In this document: positions 42,775 through 51,545 of the stretch, piece by piece
Layout: every line of letters begins with the position of its first letter
Position numbering within the stretch: the stretch's first letter is position 1
From: Sporomusaceae bacterium UBA7701
Lineage (GTDB): Bacteria > Bacillota > Negativicutes > Sporomusales > UBA7701
Length of the DNA: 64,000 nt
Assembly: GCA_002482545.1 (NCBI GenBank)
Contig: DLGF01000020.1
Span: 213,850-277,849, forward strand
Direction: 5' to 3'
Notes under the pieces: model-generated
Seen by the model: only the letters and a program-made list of their open reading frames with translations
Databases searched by the model: none
What the model was told of the DNA's origin: nothing
Position numbers and translations under genes: made by a program

Positions 42775-42796
42775 GGTGCTAATATCATATAGCACC
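42775..42796 (+). promoter_or_regulatory. Inverted repeat upstream of a membrane protein gene
   Basis: GGTGCTA (42775-42781) and TAGCACC (42790-42796) are perfect inverted copies around 8 AT-rich bases. They end 16 bp before the start codon and contain -10-like sequences, so a repressor operator is likely; an mRNA hairpin is the alternative. Confidence 0.45.
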
Positions 42797-42811
42797 GAAG
42801 GTGGTGAATCT

Positions 42812-43828
42812 ATGTGGATGGTGTTGCCGGCCATATCCCTGGCTCTTGTTCACATCGCCGGCGATAACGCCGGGGTCGTTCCGGACGCTGCCGCTTCAGG
42901 GGCAGGCAATATGTATCTGGTGATCGTGCTCTCCTACATGGTTTTTGGGTCGCTGATGACCGGGGCCTCCGCCTGGATCGGAGCCCGGAGCGGCTATGAG
43001 CTCGGCGTTCTCGCCCGCAGGATGTTCGGCTGCAACGGGAAACGCATCTTTGCCTCGGCGGTCCTGGGGGTATCCATTCCGGCCAGCGCCCTTACCGGCG
43101 GTTTTTTCGCCGGCTGGCTCCTCGCGCTGCTGACCGGCATTCCCCAGCCGCTGGCGGTGCCGCTCTGCCTGGCGCTGTTTTCCTTTCTGGCCGCCGGGCG
43201 GGGGGCCGAACTGCTGGCCGTGTCCAACTACGCCTCGCTGTTGCTGCTGCCCTTGCTGCTGGCCATGTTCTTTCTGGCGGGCGCGCCGGGACCGGTAACC
43301 CTGGCCGGAAGCGGCGACATCGACTGGCTGATGGTTCTGGCGCTCGTCGGCTATAATGCCGGAGGCATGCGGCCGGCTTTGGCGGCCGAGGCGGCAACCT
43401 GCGTATCGAAAAAGGGGGGCACCAAGGCCGTTTATCTGGCGGTTGCCGCCAAACTGGTCGAGGGGCTGCTGACGTTGGCGATGGCCGCTATTGTCCTGCA
43501 TTCCGGCACCCATGCCCCCCTTGCCCTGGCCGGGGCCGGCTACGCGCTGCTGGGGCCGGTCGGCGGCTCGCTGTTCGGCCTGATTTTGTTTGCCACGTTT
43601 GCCAATACCATGGCGCCGGCGATGATGGTCAACGCCCGGCAAACCGCCGTAATTACGGGCCTTGGCTTTTGGCCTTCCCTGGGCCTGGCGGCGGCGGCGG
43701 TTCTTTTGGTGGATCAGCTCGGCTATCAGACGATATTGCGGATCATGGCCGCCGGAGGCTTGGTTATGGCGGGCTTTATTGCGTACACCGCCGTATACTT
43801 ACATAAATACGGGGTTAAGCAGTCATAA
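42812..43828 (+). CDS. Polytopic membrane protein, possible transporter
   Basis: 338 aa with about ten hydrophobic segments and few charged residues. The family is not recognised with confidence; spacing of helices and glycine-rich loops (LVGYNAGGMRPALAAEAA, FATFANTMAPAMMVN) resemble LeuT-fold/APC-like permeases. ATG 42812 follows GGTGGTG (42800-42806). An inverted repeat (42775-42796) lies just upstream. The DUF456 gene follows after 32 bp and may be co-transcribed. Confidence 0.75.
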   Translation: MWMVLPAISLALVHIAGDNAGVVPDAAASGAGNMYLVIVLSYMVFGSLMTGASAWIGARSGYELGVLARRMFGCNGKRIFASAVLGVSIPASALTGGFFAGWLLALLTGIPQPLAVPLCLALFSFLAAGRGAELLAVSNYASLLLLPLLLAMFFLAGAPGPVTLAGSGDIDWLMVLALVGYNAGGMRPALAAEAATCVSKKGGTKAVYLAVAAKLVEGLLTLAMAAIVLHSGTHAPLALAGAGYALLGPVGGSLFGLILFATFANTMAPAMMVNARQTAVITGLGFWPSLGLAAAAVLLVDQLGYQTILRIMAAGGLVMAGFIAYTAVYLHKYGVKQS

Positions 43829-43860
43829 TGTAGGTAAAACCGTGTTAAGGAGTTTTAACC

Positions 43861-44328
43861 TTGCTGCTGACCTTTACCGCAAGTCTGATTATGGCGGTCG
43901 GACTGGTCCTGACCCTGCTTCCCCGCTACCCCGGCACGGCGGTCATTTTCGCCGGGGCTGTTCTTTACGGCTATTTCACCGGTTTTTCTTCCTTCGCGCC
44001 GTGGCTGGTAAAGACCCTGGTGGCCCTGATGCTGCTCGCCGAAGTCGGCGGGCGGTGCCTGCGGCTCTATTTGACGCGGCGTTTCACCCTGTCCCGCCGG
44101 TTTGCCGTCGACGGCACCATGGGCAACATCGGCGGCGTCTTGGCCGCCAATGCGCTGCTGGGGCCCATCCTCGGCGTCATCGTCTGGGAGGTCATCTCCG
44201 CCAAAACCTTTGAACCCCGCTTGGCGACGGTAGGAAAAATCCTCGGCCGGCTTGCGGCGGCGGCCGCGCTGCGGCTGGCCTGCGGCCTGGCGATGGTCCT
44301 GGTGGTTGCGGTTTATATCTTCCCCTGA
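43861..44328 (+). CDS. DUF456 family membrane protein
   Basis: 155 aa with four or five membrane segments. The DUF456 pattern is seen in the proline/glycine-rich first loop (LLPRYPGTAVIFAGAVLYG) and the glycine-rich later segment (GTMGNIGGVLAANALLGPILGVIVWE). No function is known. TTG 43861 is preceded by AAGGAG at a normal distance. It ends before the long non-coding stretch at 44329-44786. Confidence 0.82.
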   Translation: MLLTFTASLIMAVGLVLTLLPRYPGTAVIFAGAVLYGYFTGFSSFAPWLVKTLVALMLLAEVGGRCLRLYLTRRFTLSRRFAVDGTMGNIGGVLAANALLGPILGVIVWEVISAKTFEPRLATVGKILGRLAAAAALRLACGLAMVLVVAVYIFP

Positions 44329-44786
44329 CAAGCAAAACTTCGCAGGCCGGCGGGAAAGGTCCATCTGCGTCGTACCCGCAAGAGGTAGGCCGTGCCTCTA
44401 AGCATACGCGCTAAGAACCTGCGCACTTGGCTCTAAGAGCGTTTGCTTGCCTATACCCGAAGTACACGGTTGCCTGCCTGAACCCGGAAGATGTTTATTA
44501 ACGCTCCGACGCTATCGCTTACCTACGCTTATAATAAACATCTTCCGGCTGGCCTGCTCTTCCGGTGCGGCCCGCACACGGCTCGTGATTTTCTTTGCAG
44601 ACCAGCCGCTGAAAGAACTAGCGAAATCAGGACGTGCATCTTGACCTTTCTCGCCAGCCTGAGTTTATCAACAAGCTTCGGCTTTCTTTCAGCCGCCGGC
44701 AACGATAAAAAAAATAGCGAAAAGGGTTATTAATTGTTACCGAGAATATTAATAATTTAGGCAATACTTCCTTTGGTGGTGAAATC
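44329..44786 (+). other. 458-bp gene-free region with structured elements
   Basis: No convincing protein is found on either strand; short open frames lack ribosome sites and family features. The left half holds several short hairpins (for example GCTCT-A-AGAGC and GAGG...CCTC). The middle holds the long inverted repeat at 44484-44548. The right half is AT-richer towards lapA. It could encode a structured RNA or be a decayed mobile element; neither is shown. Confidence 0.5.
44484..44548. repeat. 17-bp perfect inverted repeat
   Basis: CCGGAAGATGTTTATTA (44484-44500) and TAATAAACATCTTCCGG (44532-44548) with a 31-base loop. There is no T run after the 3' arm, so it is not a typical terminator. 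Confidence 0.85.
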
Positions 44787-45095
44787 ATGCTATATTTGTT
44801 TTTGGCACTGGTTTTTTCTTTGTTTGTAGCTATTTTTGCCGTGCAAAACTCACTACCGGTTGTAGTATCTTTTCTTTACTGGAGTTCTCAGACCTCCCTC
44901 GTCATTGTCATCCTCGGTTCCGCCGTCCTGGGGGCGCTGATCATGTTGTCGCTGGCGACGCTGATGCAAGTCAAGGCCCGCTGGACGCTTCAGAAAGCCA
45001 GGCAGCGCCAGGGCGAAATGGAAGCCGAGCTAAAAACGCTGAAAGAACGGCTGGAAAAGGAATTGGCGAAAGATGTTTCCCAAAACGACTTATAA
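44787..45095 (+). CDS. LapA (DUF1049) domain membrane protein
   Basis: 102 aa. Two membrane helices (about 1-20 and 35-58) with the LapA pattern FAVQNSLPVVVSFLYWS, then a charged coiled coil (LQKARQRQGEMEAELKTLKERLEKEL). LapA-type proteins are linked to lipopolysaccharide or envelope assembly in didermes and are also present in Firmicutes. It lies 30 bp before recJ. Confidence 0.85.
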   Translation: MLYLFLALVFSLFVAIFAVQNSLPVVVSFLYWSSQTSLVIVILGSAVLGALIMLSLATLMQVKARWTLQKARQRQGEMEAELKTLKERLEKELAKDVSQNDL

Positions 45096-45125
45096 GGACA
45101 TCCGGCCCCGGGGTCCGGCAAAATC

Positions 45126-47642
45126 ATGACAAGAGTAAAAGCAGCGAAAGTCTGGCGAAAAGCGTCCGCCGACGCCTTGCTCCGCGATAGCCTCAGCCGC
45201 GAGCTGGCCATATCGCCCGTAACCGCGCAGATTCTTCTCAACAGGGGAATCCGCGGGGTGACGGAGGGCAGTGAATTTCTCCACGGCGGAGCGGAACTTT
45301 TGGGAGACCCGGCCGGGCTGCTGGGCATGGAAGCCGCGGTGGCCAGAATCAGGCAGGCCGCCGTTGCCAAGGAAAAAATCACGATTTACGGCGACTATGA
45401 TGTGGACGGAATTACGGCGACCTCGCTTTTGCTCCGGGTGCTCAACCGGCTGGGGGCCAATGCCGGCTACTACATACCGGAGCGGCAAAATGAAGGCTAC
45501 GGACTCAACAGCGCGGCGCTGGAGCAGCTTTATGCCTCCGGCACCGGGCTGATGATCACCGTCGACTGCGGTATCAGCGCCACGGCGGAGATAGCGGCCT
45601 TCAGCGGACGGCTGGACATCATTGTGACCGATCACCATGAGCCTCCGGAAGAGCTGCCGCCCGCCTATGCCATCATCAACCCGAAGCAGCCGGGCTGCGC
45701 TTATCCCGACAAAAACCTGGCCGGAGTGGGCGTGGCGTTCAAGCTGTGTCAGGCTCTCTGGCGGGAGTTTCACGGCCCGGAGCCGGTGTTTCTGGATTAT
45801 CTCGACCTGGTGGCGGTCGGCACGGTTGCCGACGTTGTCCCGCTGATGGGCGAAAACCGCGTCATTGTCAAACTAGGCCTGGCTGAACTGGGCGCCACCC
45901 GCAACGCCGGGCTCGGAGCCCTCATGGCGGTCGCCGGCATTGCCGGAGCGGCGATGGATACCGGCAAAGTCGGCTTTATCCTCGGTCCCCGACTGAACGC
46001 CGCGGGTCGGATCAGCCATGCCGCGGCCGGCGTCGAGCTCTTGACAACCGACGATTCCGCCGTCGCCGAACGGCTGGCGGCGGAATTAAATGATGAAAAC
46101 ACCCGCCGCCAGGAAGTCGAACGCGAGCTTCTGGCCATTGCCGAGAAAATGCTGGACGGCGTGGATTTGAACGATCAGAAAGTGCTGGTGCTGGCCGGAC
46201 CGGACTGGCATCCGGGCGTAATCGGCATTGTCGCGTCCCGGCTGGTGGAAAGATATTACCGGCCGGTAGTCCTGATCAGTGTCCGTGAAGGTATCGGCAA
46301 AGGTTCCTGCCGCAGCATCCCCGGCTTTGACATGTACCGGGCGCTGGCCGAATGCGGCGATGTCCTCATTCAGTACGGGGGACACCAGCAGGCGGCCGGA
46401 CTGAGCGTGGCGGAAAGCAATATTGCGGCCCTGCGGGAAAAACTTAACGCATTGGCCCGCGAATGGTTGAGCGACGAAGATTATCACCCGGTGCTGAAGC
46501 TTGATTCCCAGGTGGCTCTGGCCGAGATCAGCGCCGCGCTGCTGGAGCAGCTGGCCTGCCTGGCCCCTCACGGCATGGGCAACCCTACGCCCGTGCTCTA
46601 CACCGAAGAGCTTGCGGTGACCGGAGTCCGTCCGGTGGGACAGGAGGGGCGGCATTTGAAACTCAAGGTGTCCGGCGGGGGGGCGAAAGGCGATGTCATC
46701 GCCTGGGACATGGGCGCCCTTGCGGAGCGCCTGTCCGGCGAAACCGCGGTCGATCTGGCCTTTTCGCCGGAGTACAACGACTGGCAAGGGCAGCGCACCA
46801 TCCAGCTCCGGGCACATGATGTCCGGGTCCGGGCCGGGGAGGAGGCTTCCGCCGCATTTCGCGACGCCCGCCATACCGCCGACCGGCTGGCCTATCTTTG
46901 CCAGCTTCTTGGCGGCGGAAGGGCGGCCGTTTATGTCGCCGACCGGCGGCAGGTTGTGGCAACCGTCCGCGAATTGCGGGCGAGGCTGGGGGCCCGGGAA
47001 GGCATCGCCGGCTCATATCCGGCGATGGCGCCGGGCCGAAGGCGGTATGCCCAGGCGGCGCTGGCTTCCGGCTCGCTTTCTTGCCTCGTATGGGCCGGAG
47101 AACTTCCGCCTGTCGCCGGGTTCGGCGAGATTGTCCTGGCCAGCCCGCCGGACTCGTGGCGAACGCTGGCCGGATGGTGCCGGCAGGCCGCCTCTTCGCC
47201 GGACCCGGTCAGGCTGCATTTGCTATTCGGCAAAGCCGATGTGGAATACCGGGCTTCCCGGTTTAGGGAGGACTTTCCCGACCGTACGGGAATCGGGTGG
47301 CTGTACTATGTTCTGAAGCAACTGGCCGCAGTTTCTCCCCTTCCGGACCTGCGCCCGGAAGAATTGGCGGAGAAGGTGAAGCAGGCTGGCCGGGTGACGC
47401 TGAGCAGAGCCGGGGTGGAATCGGCGCTCACCGTACTGGAAGAACTCAACTTGATAACCCGTCAAGGCGGGATAGCCCTTAAACCCGAGCCCCGGCACAA
47501 ACTGGATATCGCCGCATCCCCCGCTTTTTGCCGCAGCACCCGGGCGCGGGAGGAATACGAGGCCTTCGCCGGAGAACTGCTGCGGCTTCCGGCAAAAGAT
47601 GTGGACAAAAAAGTCAGCAAGTTGATGCAAATAATCAACTAG
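45126..47642 (+). CDS. recJ: Single-stranded-DNA exonuclease RecJ
   Basis: 838 aa. 5'-3' ssDNA exonuclease of the DHH family. Motifs: YGDYDVDGITAT (about 84-95), VDCGI, VTDHHEPPEELP (DHH, about 167-178), and the DHHA1 block GIVASRLVERY with YGGHQQAAGLS. The last 270 residues are the long C-terminal extension of Firmicute RecJ, absent from the 577-aa E. coli enzyme. No clear ribosome site precedes ATG 45126, so the start is less certain. apt follows after 10 bp. Confidence 0.94.
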   Translation: MTRVKAAKVWRKASADALLRDSLSRELAISPVTAQILLNRGIRGVTEGSEFLHGGAELLGDPAGLLGMEAAVARIRQAAVAKEKITIYGDYDVDGITATSLLLRVLNRLGANAGYYIPERQNEGYGLNSAALEQLYASGTGLMITVDCGISATAEIAAFSGRLDIIVTDHHEPPEELPPAYAIINPKQPGCAYPDKNLAGVGVAFKLCQALWREFHGPEPVFLDYLDLVAVGTVADVVPLMGENRVIVKLGLAELGATRNAGLGALMAVAGIAGAAMDTGKVGFILGPRLNAAGRISHAAAGVELLTTDDSAVAERLAAELNDENTRRQEVERELLAIAEKMLDGVDLNDQKVLVLAGPDWHPGVIGIVASRLVERYYRPVVLISVREGIGKGSCRSIPGFDMYRALAECGDVLIQYGGHQQAAGLSVAESNIAALREKLNALAREWLSDEDYHPVLKLDSQVALAEISAALLEQLACLAPHGMGNPTPVLYTEELAVTGVRPVGQEGRHLKLKVSGGGAKGDVIAWDMGALAERLSGETAVDLAFSPEYNDWQGQRTIQLRAHDVRVRAGEEASAAFRDARHTADRLAYLCQLLGGGRAAVYVADRRQVVATVRELRARLGAREGIAGSYPAMAPGRRRYAQAALASGSLSCLVWAGELPPVAGFGEIVLASPPDSWRTLAGWCRQAASSPDPVRLHLLFGKADVEYRASRFREDFPDRTGIGWLYYVLKQLAAVSPLPDLRPEELAEKVKQAGRVTLSRAGVESALTVLEELNLITRQGGIALKPEPRHKLDIAASPAFCRSTRAREEYEAFAGELLRLPAKDVDKKVSKLMQIIN

Positions 47643-47652
47643 GAGGAAGGTC

Positions 47653-48159
47653 ATGGACTGGAAGCGGATCATCCGGGTTGTTCCCGAATTTAAAGGGGTT
47701 ACCTTTATCGACATTACCACGCTGATGAAGGACGGACCGGCGTTTTGCGCAGCGCTCAATGCTCTGGCGGAACCTTATAAGGCAGAAAACATCGACCTGG
47801 TGATCGGGCCCGAGGCCCGGGGGTTCGCAGTCGGGGCTCCACTGGCCTACATTCTCGGCGTGGGATTTGTGCCGGTGCGCAAGCCGGGCAAGCTGCCGGC
47901 CGAAACCATTCGCCATGAATATAGCCTGGAATACGGCAAAGACATGCTCGAAGTCCATAAGGACGCCATCGCCCCCGGCCAGCGGGTGCTCATCGCGGAT
48001 GATCTTCTGGCCACCGGCGGCACTACCCAGGCAACAGTCAGGCTGATTGAGGAACTGGGGGGACAGGTGGCCGGGATAGCTTTTCTTATTGAACTGACAT
48101 TTCTGAAGGGCCGGGACCGGTTATCCGGATACCCAATCAGGTCGCTTGTGCAATATTAG
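47653..48159 (+). CDS. apt: Adenine phosphoribosyltransferase
   Basis: 168 aa purine-salvage enzyme making AMP from adenine and PRPP. The PRPP loop is VLIADDLLATGGTTQA, and the APT-specific start reads FKGVTFIDITTLM, with IGPEARGFAVGAPLAY for ribose phosphate contacts. AGGAGG precedes ATG 47653. Gene order recJ-apt-rel is common in Firmicutes. Confidence 0.97.
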   Translation: MDWKRIIRVVPEFKGVTFIDITTLMKDGPAFCAALNALAEPYKAENIDLVIGPEARGFAVGAPLAYILGVGFVPVRKPGKLPAETIRHEYSLEYGKDMLEVHKDAIAPGQRVLIADDLLATGGTTQATVRLIEELGGQVAGIAFLIELTFLKGRDRLSGYPIRSLVQY

Positions 48160-48194
48160 CGCTTTGTTGCAGCCGGGGGAAAGGGCGGTGCGCC

Positions 48195-50408
48195 ATGGGG
48201 GAAGGGTCCAAGCTTAACATCCATACGGTAATCGACCAGATCAAGACGTATCAGCCGGACGCACCGGTTTCGCTGGTGGAGAAAGCTTACCAGCTGGCTT
48301 ACGACGCCCACCAGGGGCAGCTCCGCATTTCCGGGGAACCATACATCACCCATCCGCTGGGGGTGGCCAGGATACTGGCCGAGCTTCAGATCGACGCCAT
48401 CACGATCAGCGCCGCCTTGCTCCACGACGTGGTGGAGGATACCATCATCACCAGGGAGGCCGTCGAGAAACAGTTCGGCAAGGAGATCGCCCTGCTGGTC
48501 GACGGCGTGACCAAGCTCAACCGGATCGAATATAAATCCAAGGTTGAGCAGCAACTGGAAAACTACCAGAAGATGTTCCTGGCCATGGCCAAGGACATCC
48601 GGGTGGTGCTGATCAAACTGGCGGACCGGCTTCACAATATGCGCACTCTCAAGTACATGTCCGAAGAAAAGCAGCGGGAAATCGCCCGCGAGACTCTGGA
48701 AATCTTTGCGCCTCTGGCGCACCGGCTGGGCATCTACCGGATCAAGTGGGAGCTTGAGGATCTGGCCTTCCGCTACCTCGAACCCACCAAGTACTATGAA
48801 CTGGTTGAAAAGGTAAAGCAAAAGCGCCAGGAACGCGAAGCGCTGATCGAAGAAGCGGTCAAGACGCTGGACGAAAAACTGGCTGCAGTAAGCATCAAGG
48901 CCGAAATCCAGGGACGCCCCAAAAATTTTTACAGCACCTACAAAAAAATGAGCCGGGATCATAAGGAACTCAGCGAGATCTATGACCTTTCCGCCGTCCG
49001 GGTGGTCGTGGAAACCGTCAAGGACTGTTACGGGGCGCTGGGCATTGTCCATACCCTCTGGAAACCCTTGCCCCTCAGGTTCAAGGACTACATCGCCATG
49101 CCCAAGTCCAACCTCTACCAGTCGCTCCACACCACGGTGATCGGGCCTTACGGCCAGCCGCTCGAAATTCAGATCCGGACGATGGAAATGCACCGCATCG
49201 CCGAATACGGTATTGCCGCCCATTGGCGCTATAAAGAGGGCGGCAAAAACGCGGACAAGGAATATGAGCAGAAGCTTTCCTGGCTGCGCCAGCTGCTGGA
49301 ATGGCAGCAGGACCTGCGCGATCCCCATGATTTCATGGAAACGGTGCGGCTCGACGTTCTTACCGATGAGGTTTTCGTCTTTACGCCCAAAGGCGATGTG
49401 ATCGACCTGCCCTCCGGGTCGACGCCGCTGGATTTTGCCTACCGCATCCATACCGATGTGGGGCATCGCTGCGTCGGAGCCAAGATCAACGGGAAGATTG
49501 TGCCGCTCGAATATAAGCTGGTCAACGGCGATATTGTGGAAGTCATCACCAGCAAGCAGTCCGGCGGGCCCAGCCGCGACTGGCTGAATATCGTCGCCTC
49601 CACCGACAGCAAAAATAAAATCAGGCAATGGTTCAAAAAAGAAAAACGGGAAGAAAATATCGCCAAAGGCCGGGAAATGGTCGAGCGCGAAAGCAAGCGG
49701 CTGGGCTACGACTGGCACGAGATTGTCAAAGGCGACCGACTGGAGGAAATCGCCCGCAAGGTAAACGTGGCCAGCGAGGAGGATTTGCTAGCCGCCATCG
49801 GCTATGGCGGCGTGACCCTCCACGGAGTCATGACCAAGCTGCTGGAAGCGCTGCGCCGGGAGCAACGGGCTACCGCGCCGGCCGATATCAACAGCCTGCT
49901 CACCGAAATCAAGCCTAAACGGAGCAAGGCCAAGAGCAGCCACGGCATTCTGGTCAAAGGCGAATCCGGCGTAATGGTCAGGCTGGCCCGCTGCTGCAAT
50001 CCCGTTCCGGGCGACGTCATCGTCGGTTATATCACCCGGGGACGGGGCGTGTCGGTCCACCGGTCGGACTGCCCCAATGTGCTCAACAGTCCGGAAGACC
50101 TCGAACGGTTTATCGAGGTCGACTGGGATATCGCGCCTGACGCCATTTATAAGGTCCCGATCGAGATCAACTGCATGGACCGGGCCGGCATCCTGACGGA
50201 AGTCCTGCTGATCGCCGCGGACACCAAAATCAATGTCAGCACCATCCGCGCCACCACGCACAAGGATAAAAGCCGTCCCGCCCTCATCACCCTAAGCCTT
50301 GAAGTAGGCAATCTCGGACAACTGGAGAATGTCATGAATAAAATGCGGAGAGTCAAAGACGTATATAGTGTTCAGCGGGCGACGACCGTGCAGGGAGGCG
50401 CGTCATGA
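48195..50408 (+). CDS. rel: Bifunctional (p)ppGpp synthetase/hydrolase Rel
   Basis: 737 aa stringent-response enzyme. The hydrolase HD domain (about 45-150) has HDVVEDT intact. The synthetase domain has PLRFKDYIAMPKSNLYQSLHT, where RFKD marks the bifunctional Rel/SpoT class rather than the RelA EhDD type. TGS (about 385-445), a zinc-finger/CC region (ARCCNPVPGDVIVG) and a C-terminal ACT domain (about 660-735) follow. It overlaps dtd by 4 bases. Confidence 0.97.
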   Translation: MGEGSKLNIHTVIDQIKTYQPDAPVSLVEKAYQLAYDAHQGQLRISGEPYITHPLGVARILAELQIDAITISAALLHDVVEDTIITREAVEKQFGKEIALLVDGVTKLNRIEYKSKVEQQLENYQKMFLAMAKDIRVVLIKLADRLHNMRTLKYMSEEKQREIARETLEIFAPLAHRLGIYRIKWELEDLAFRYLEPTKYYELVEKVKQKRQEREALIEEAVKTLDEKLAAVSIKAEIQGRPKNFYSTYKKMSRDHKELSEIYDLSAVRVVVETVKDCYGALGIVHTLWKPLPLRFKDYIAMPKSNLYQSLHTTVIGPYGQPLEIQIRTMEMHRIAEYGIAAHWRYKEGGKNADKEYEQKLSWLRQLLEWQQDLRDPHDFMETVRLDVLTDEVFVFTPKGDVIDLPSGSTPLDFAYRIHTDVGHRCVGAKINGKIVPLEYKLVNGDIVEVITSKQSGGPSRDWLNIVASTDSKNKIRQWFKKEKREENIAKGREMVERESKRLGYDWHEIVKGDRLEEIARKVNVASEEDLLAAIGYGGVTLHGVMTKLLEALRREQRATAPADINSLLTEIKPKRSKAKSSHGILVKGESGVMVRLARCCNPVPGDVIVGYITRGRGVSVHRSDCPNVLNSPEDLERFIEVDWDIAPDAIYKVPIEINCMDRAGILTEVLLIAADTKINVSTIRATTHKDKSRPALITLSLEVGNLGQLENVMNKMRRVKDVYSVQRATTVQGGAS

Positions 50409-50854
50409 GGGCGGTCGTGCAGCGGACCGACCGGGCCTCGGTAACGGTCGGCAGCCGGGTCGTTTCCGCGATTGGCCCCGGCCTTACGGTGCTTCTGGGG
50501 GTCGCGGCGGGCGACACTGACGCCGACGCCCGGTATCTGGCGGAAAAAATTGTAAATTTGCGCATTTTTCCCGACAATCAGGGGAAAATGAACCTGTCGC
50601 TGCTGGATGTCCAGGGACAGCTTCTGGTGGTGTCGCAGTTCACTTTGCTGGGCGATGTCCGCAAGGGCCGCCGGCCCGGCTTTGACGCCGCCGCGCCGCC
50701 GCAGGAAGCGCAAGCGCTGTACGAAACCTTTGTCGGACTATGCCGGGACTTTGGCGTAGAAACCCAGACCGGCCATTTTCAGACGGAAATGATCGTCAGT
50801 CTGGACAATCACGGACCGGTCACCATCCTGGTCGACAGCAAGCGCTTGTTTTAA
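50405..50854 (+). CDS. dtd: D-aminoacyl-tRNA deacylase
   Basis: 149 aa. Dtd frees tRNA from D-amino acids. The cross-subunit active-site motifs are VVSQFTLLGD near 77 and the GP-containing NHGPVTILVDS near 134. The start overlaps the rel stop (ATGA), so it is translated from the same message. Confidence 0.96.
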   Translation: MRAVVQRTDRASVTVGSRVVSAIGPGLTVLLGVAAGDTDADARYLAEKIVNLRIFPDNQGKMNLSLLDVQGQLLVVSQFTLLGDVRKGRRPGFDAAAPPQEAQALYETFVGLCRDFGVETQTGHFQTEMIVSLDNHGPVTILVDSKRLF

Positions 50855-50903
50855 AAAATAAGCAACATCAGCGGCTGCTGCAGCCTTTAAAGGAGATGAA
50901 GCG

Positions 50904-51524
50904 ATGAAAATTCACGCCATGGTGGTCGGCAGCCTGGCCACAAACTGCTATGTGGTTTATTGCGAGGCAACCCGGAAGGCGGCGGTCATCGACCCGGGAG
51001 GAAGCGCCGAAGCCATAACCGCCTTCATCCGCCGGGAAAACTTGGATGTAGAGTATATCATCAATACCCACGGGCACGCCGATCATGTCTGGGCCAACAT
51101 GAAGGTGAAGGAAGCCACCGGGGCTCCTATTCTCATCCATGAGGCCGACGCCGGGATGCTGACCAGTCCCCAGCGCAATCTGTCGGTATTCCTGGGGGGC
51201 AACGCCACCTGCGGGCCGGCCGACCAACTTCTTAAAGAGGGGGATACGATAGCCTTCGGCGCTGTCGAACTGGCCGTCCTCCACACCCCCGGCCATACGC
51301 CGGGGGGCATAAGCCTGCTGGCCGGACCGGTGCTGTTCAGCGGCGACACCCTGTTCGCCGAATCCGTCGGCCGGAGCGATCTGCCCGGAGGATCGCACAG
51401 CCAGCTTATCGCCAGCATTGTCGATAAGCTGATGCCTCTGGACGACAAGATCAGAGTGCTGCCGGGCCATGGTCCTGAAACGACCATCGGCTGGGAGCGG
51501 ACCCACAACCCTTTCATCCAATAA
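50904..51524 (+). CDS. MBL-fold hydrolase (glyoxalase II-like)
   Basis: 206 aa metallo-beta-lactamase fold protein. The metal site THGHADH is at about 55-61, followed by HTPGHTPGGISLL, FSGDTLF and a final VLPGHGPETTIG. The lone domain and length fit the YcbL/GloB-like group that hydrolyses thioesters; glutathione is not expected in this organism, so the substrate is open. An AAAGGAG site precedes ATG 50904. Confidence 0.9.
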   Translation: MKIHAMVVGSLATNCYVVYCEATRKAAVIDPGGSAEAITAFIRRENLDVEYIINTHGHADHVWANMKVKEATGAPILIHEADAGMLTSPQRNLSVFLGGNATCGPADQLLKEGDTIAFGAVELAVLHTPGHTPGGISLLAGPVLFSGDTLFAESVGRSDLPGGSHSQLIASIVDKLMPLDDKIRVLPGHGPETTIGWERTHNPFIQ

Positions 51525-51545
51525 CGACCGTTTAGGAGGACTGCC

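Noticed and set aside
44447..44733. Two overlapping short open frames in the 44.3-44.8 kb gap
   Set aside because: They run across the 17-bp inverted repeat, lack ribosome sites and resemble no family.
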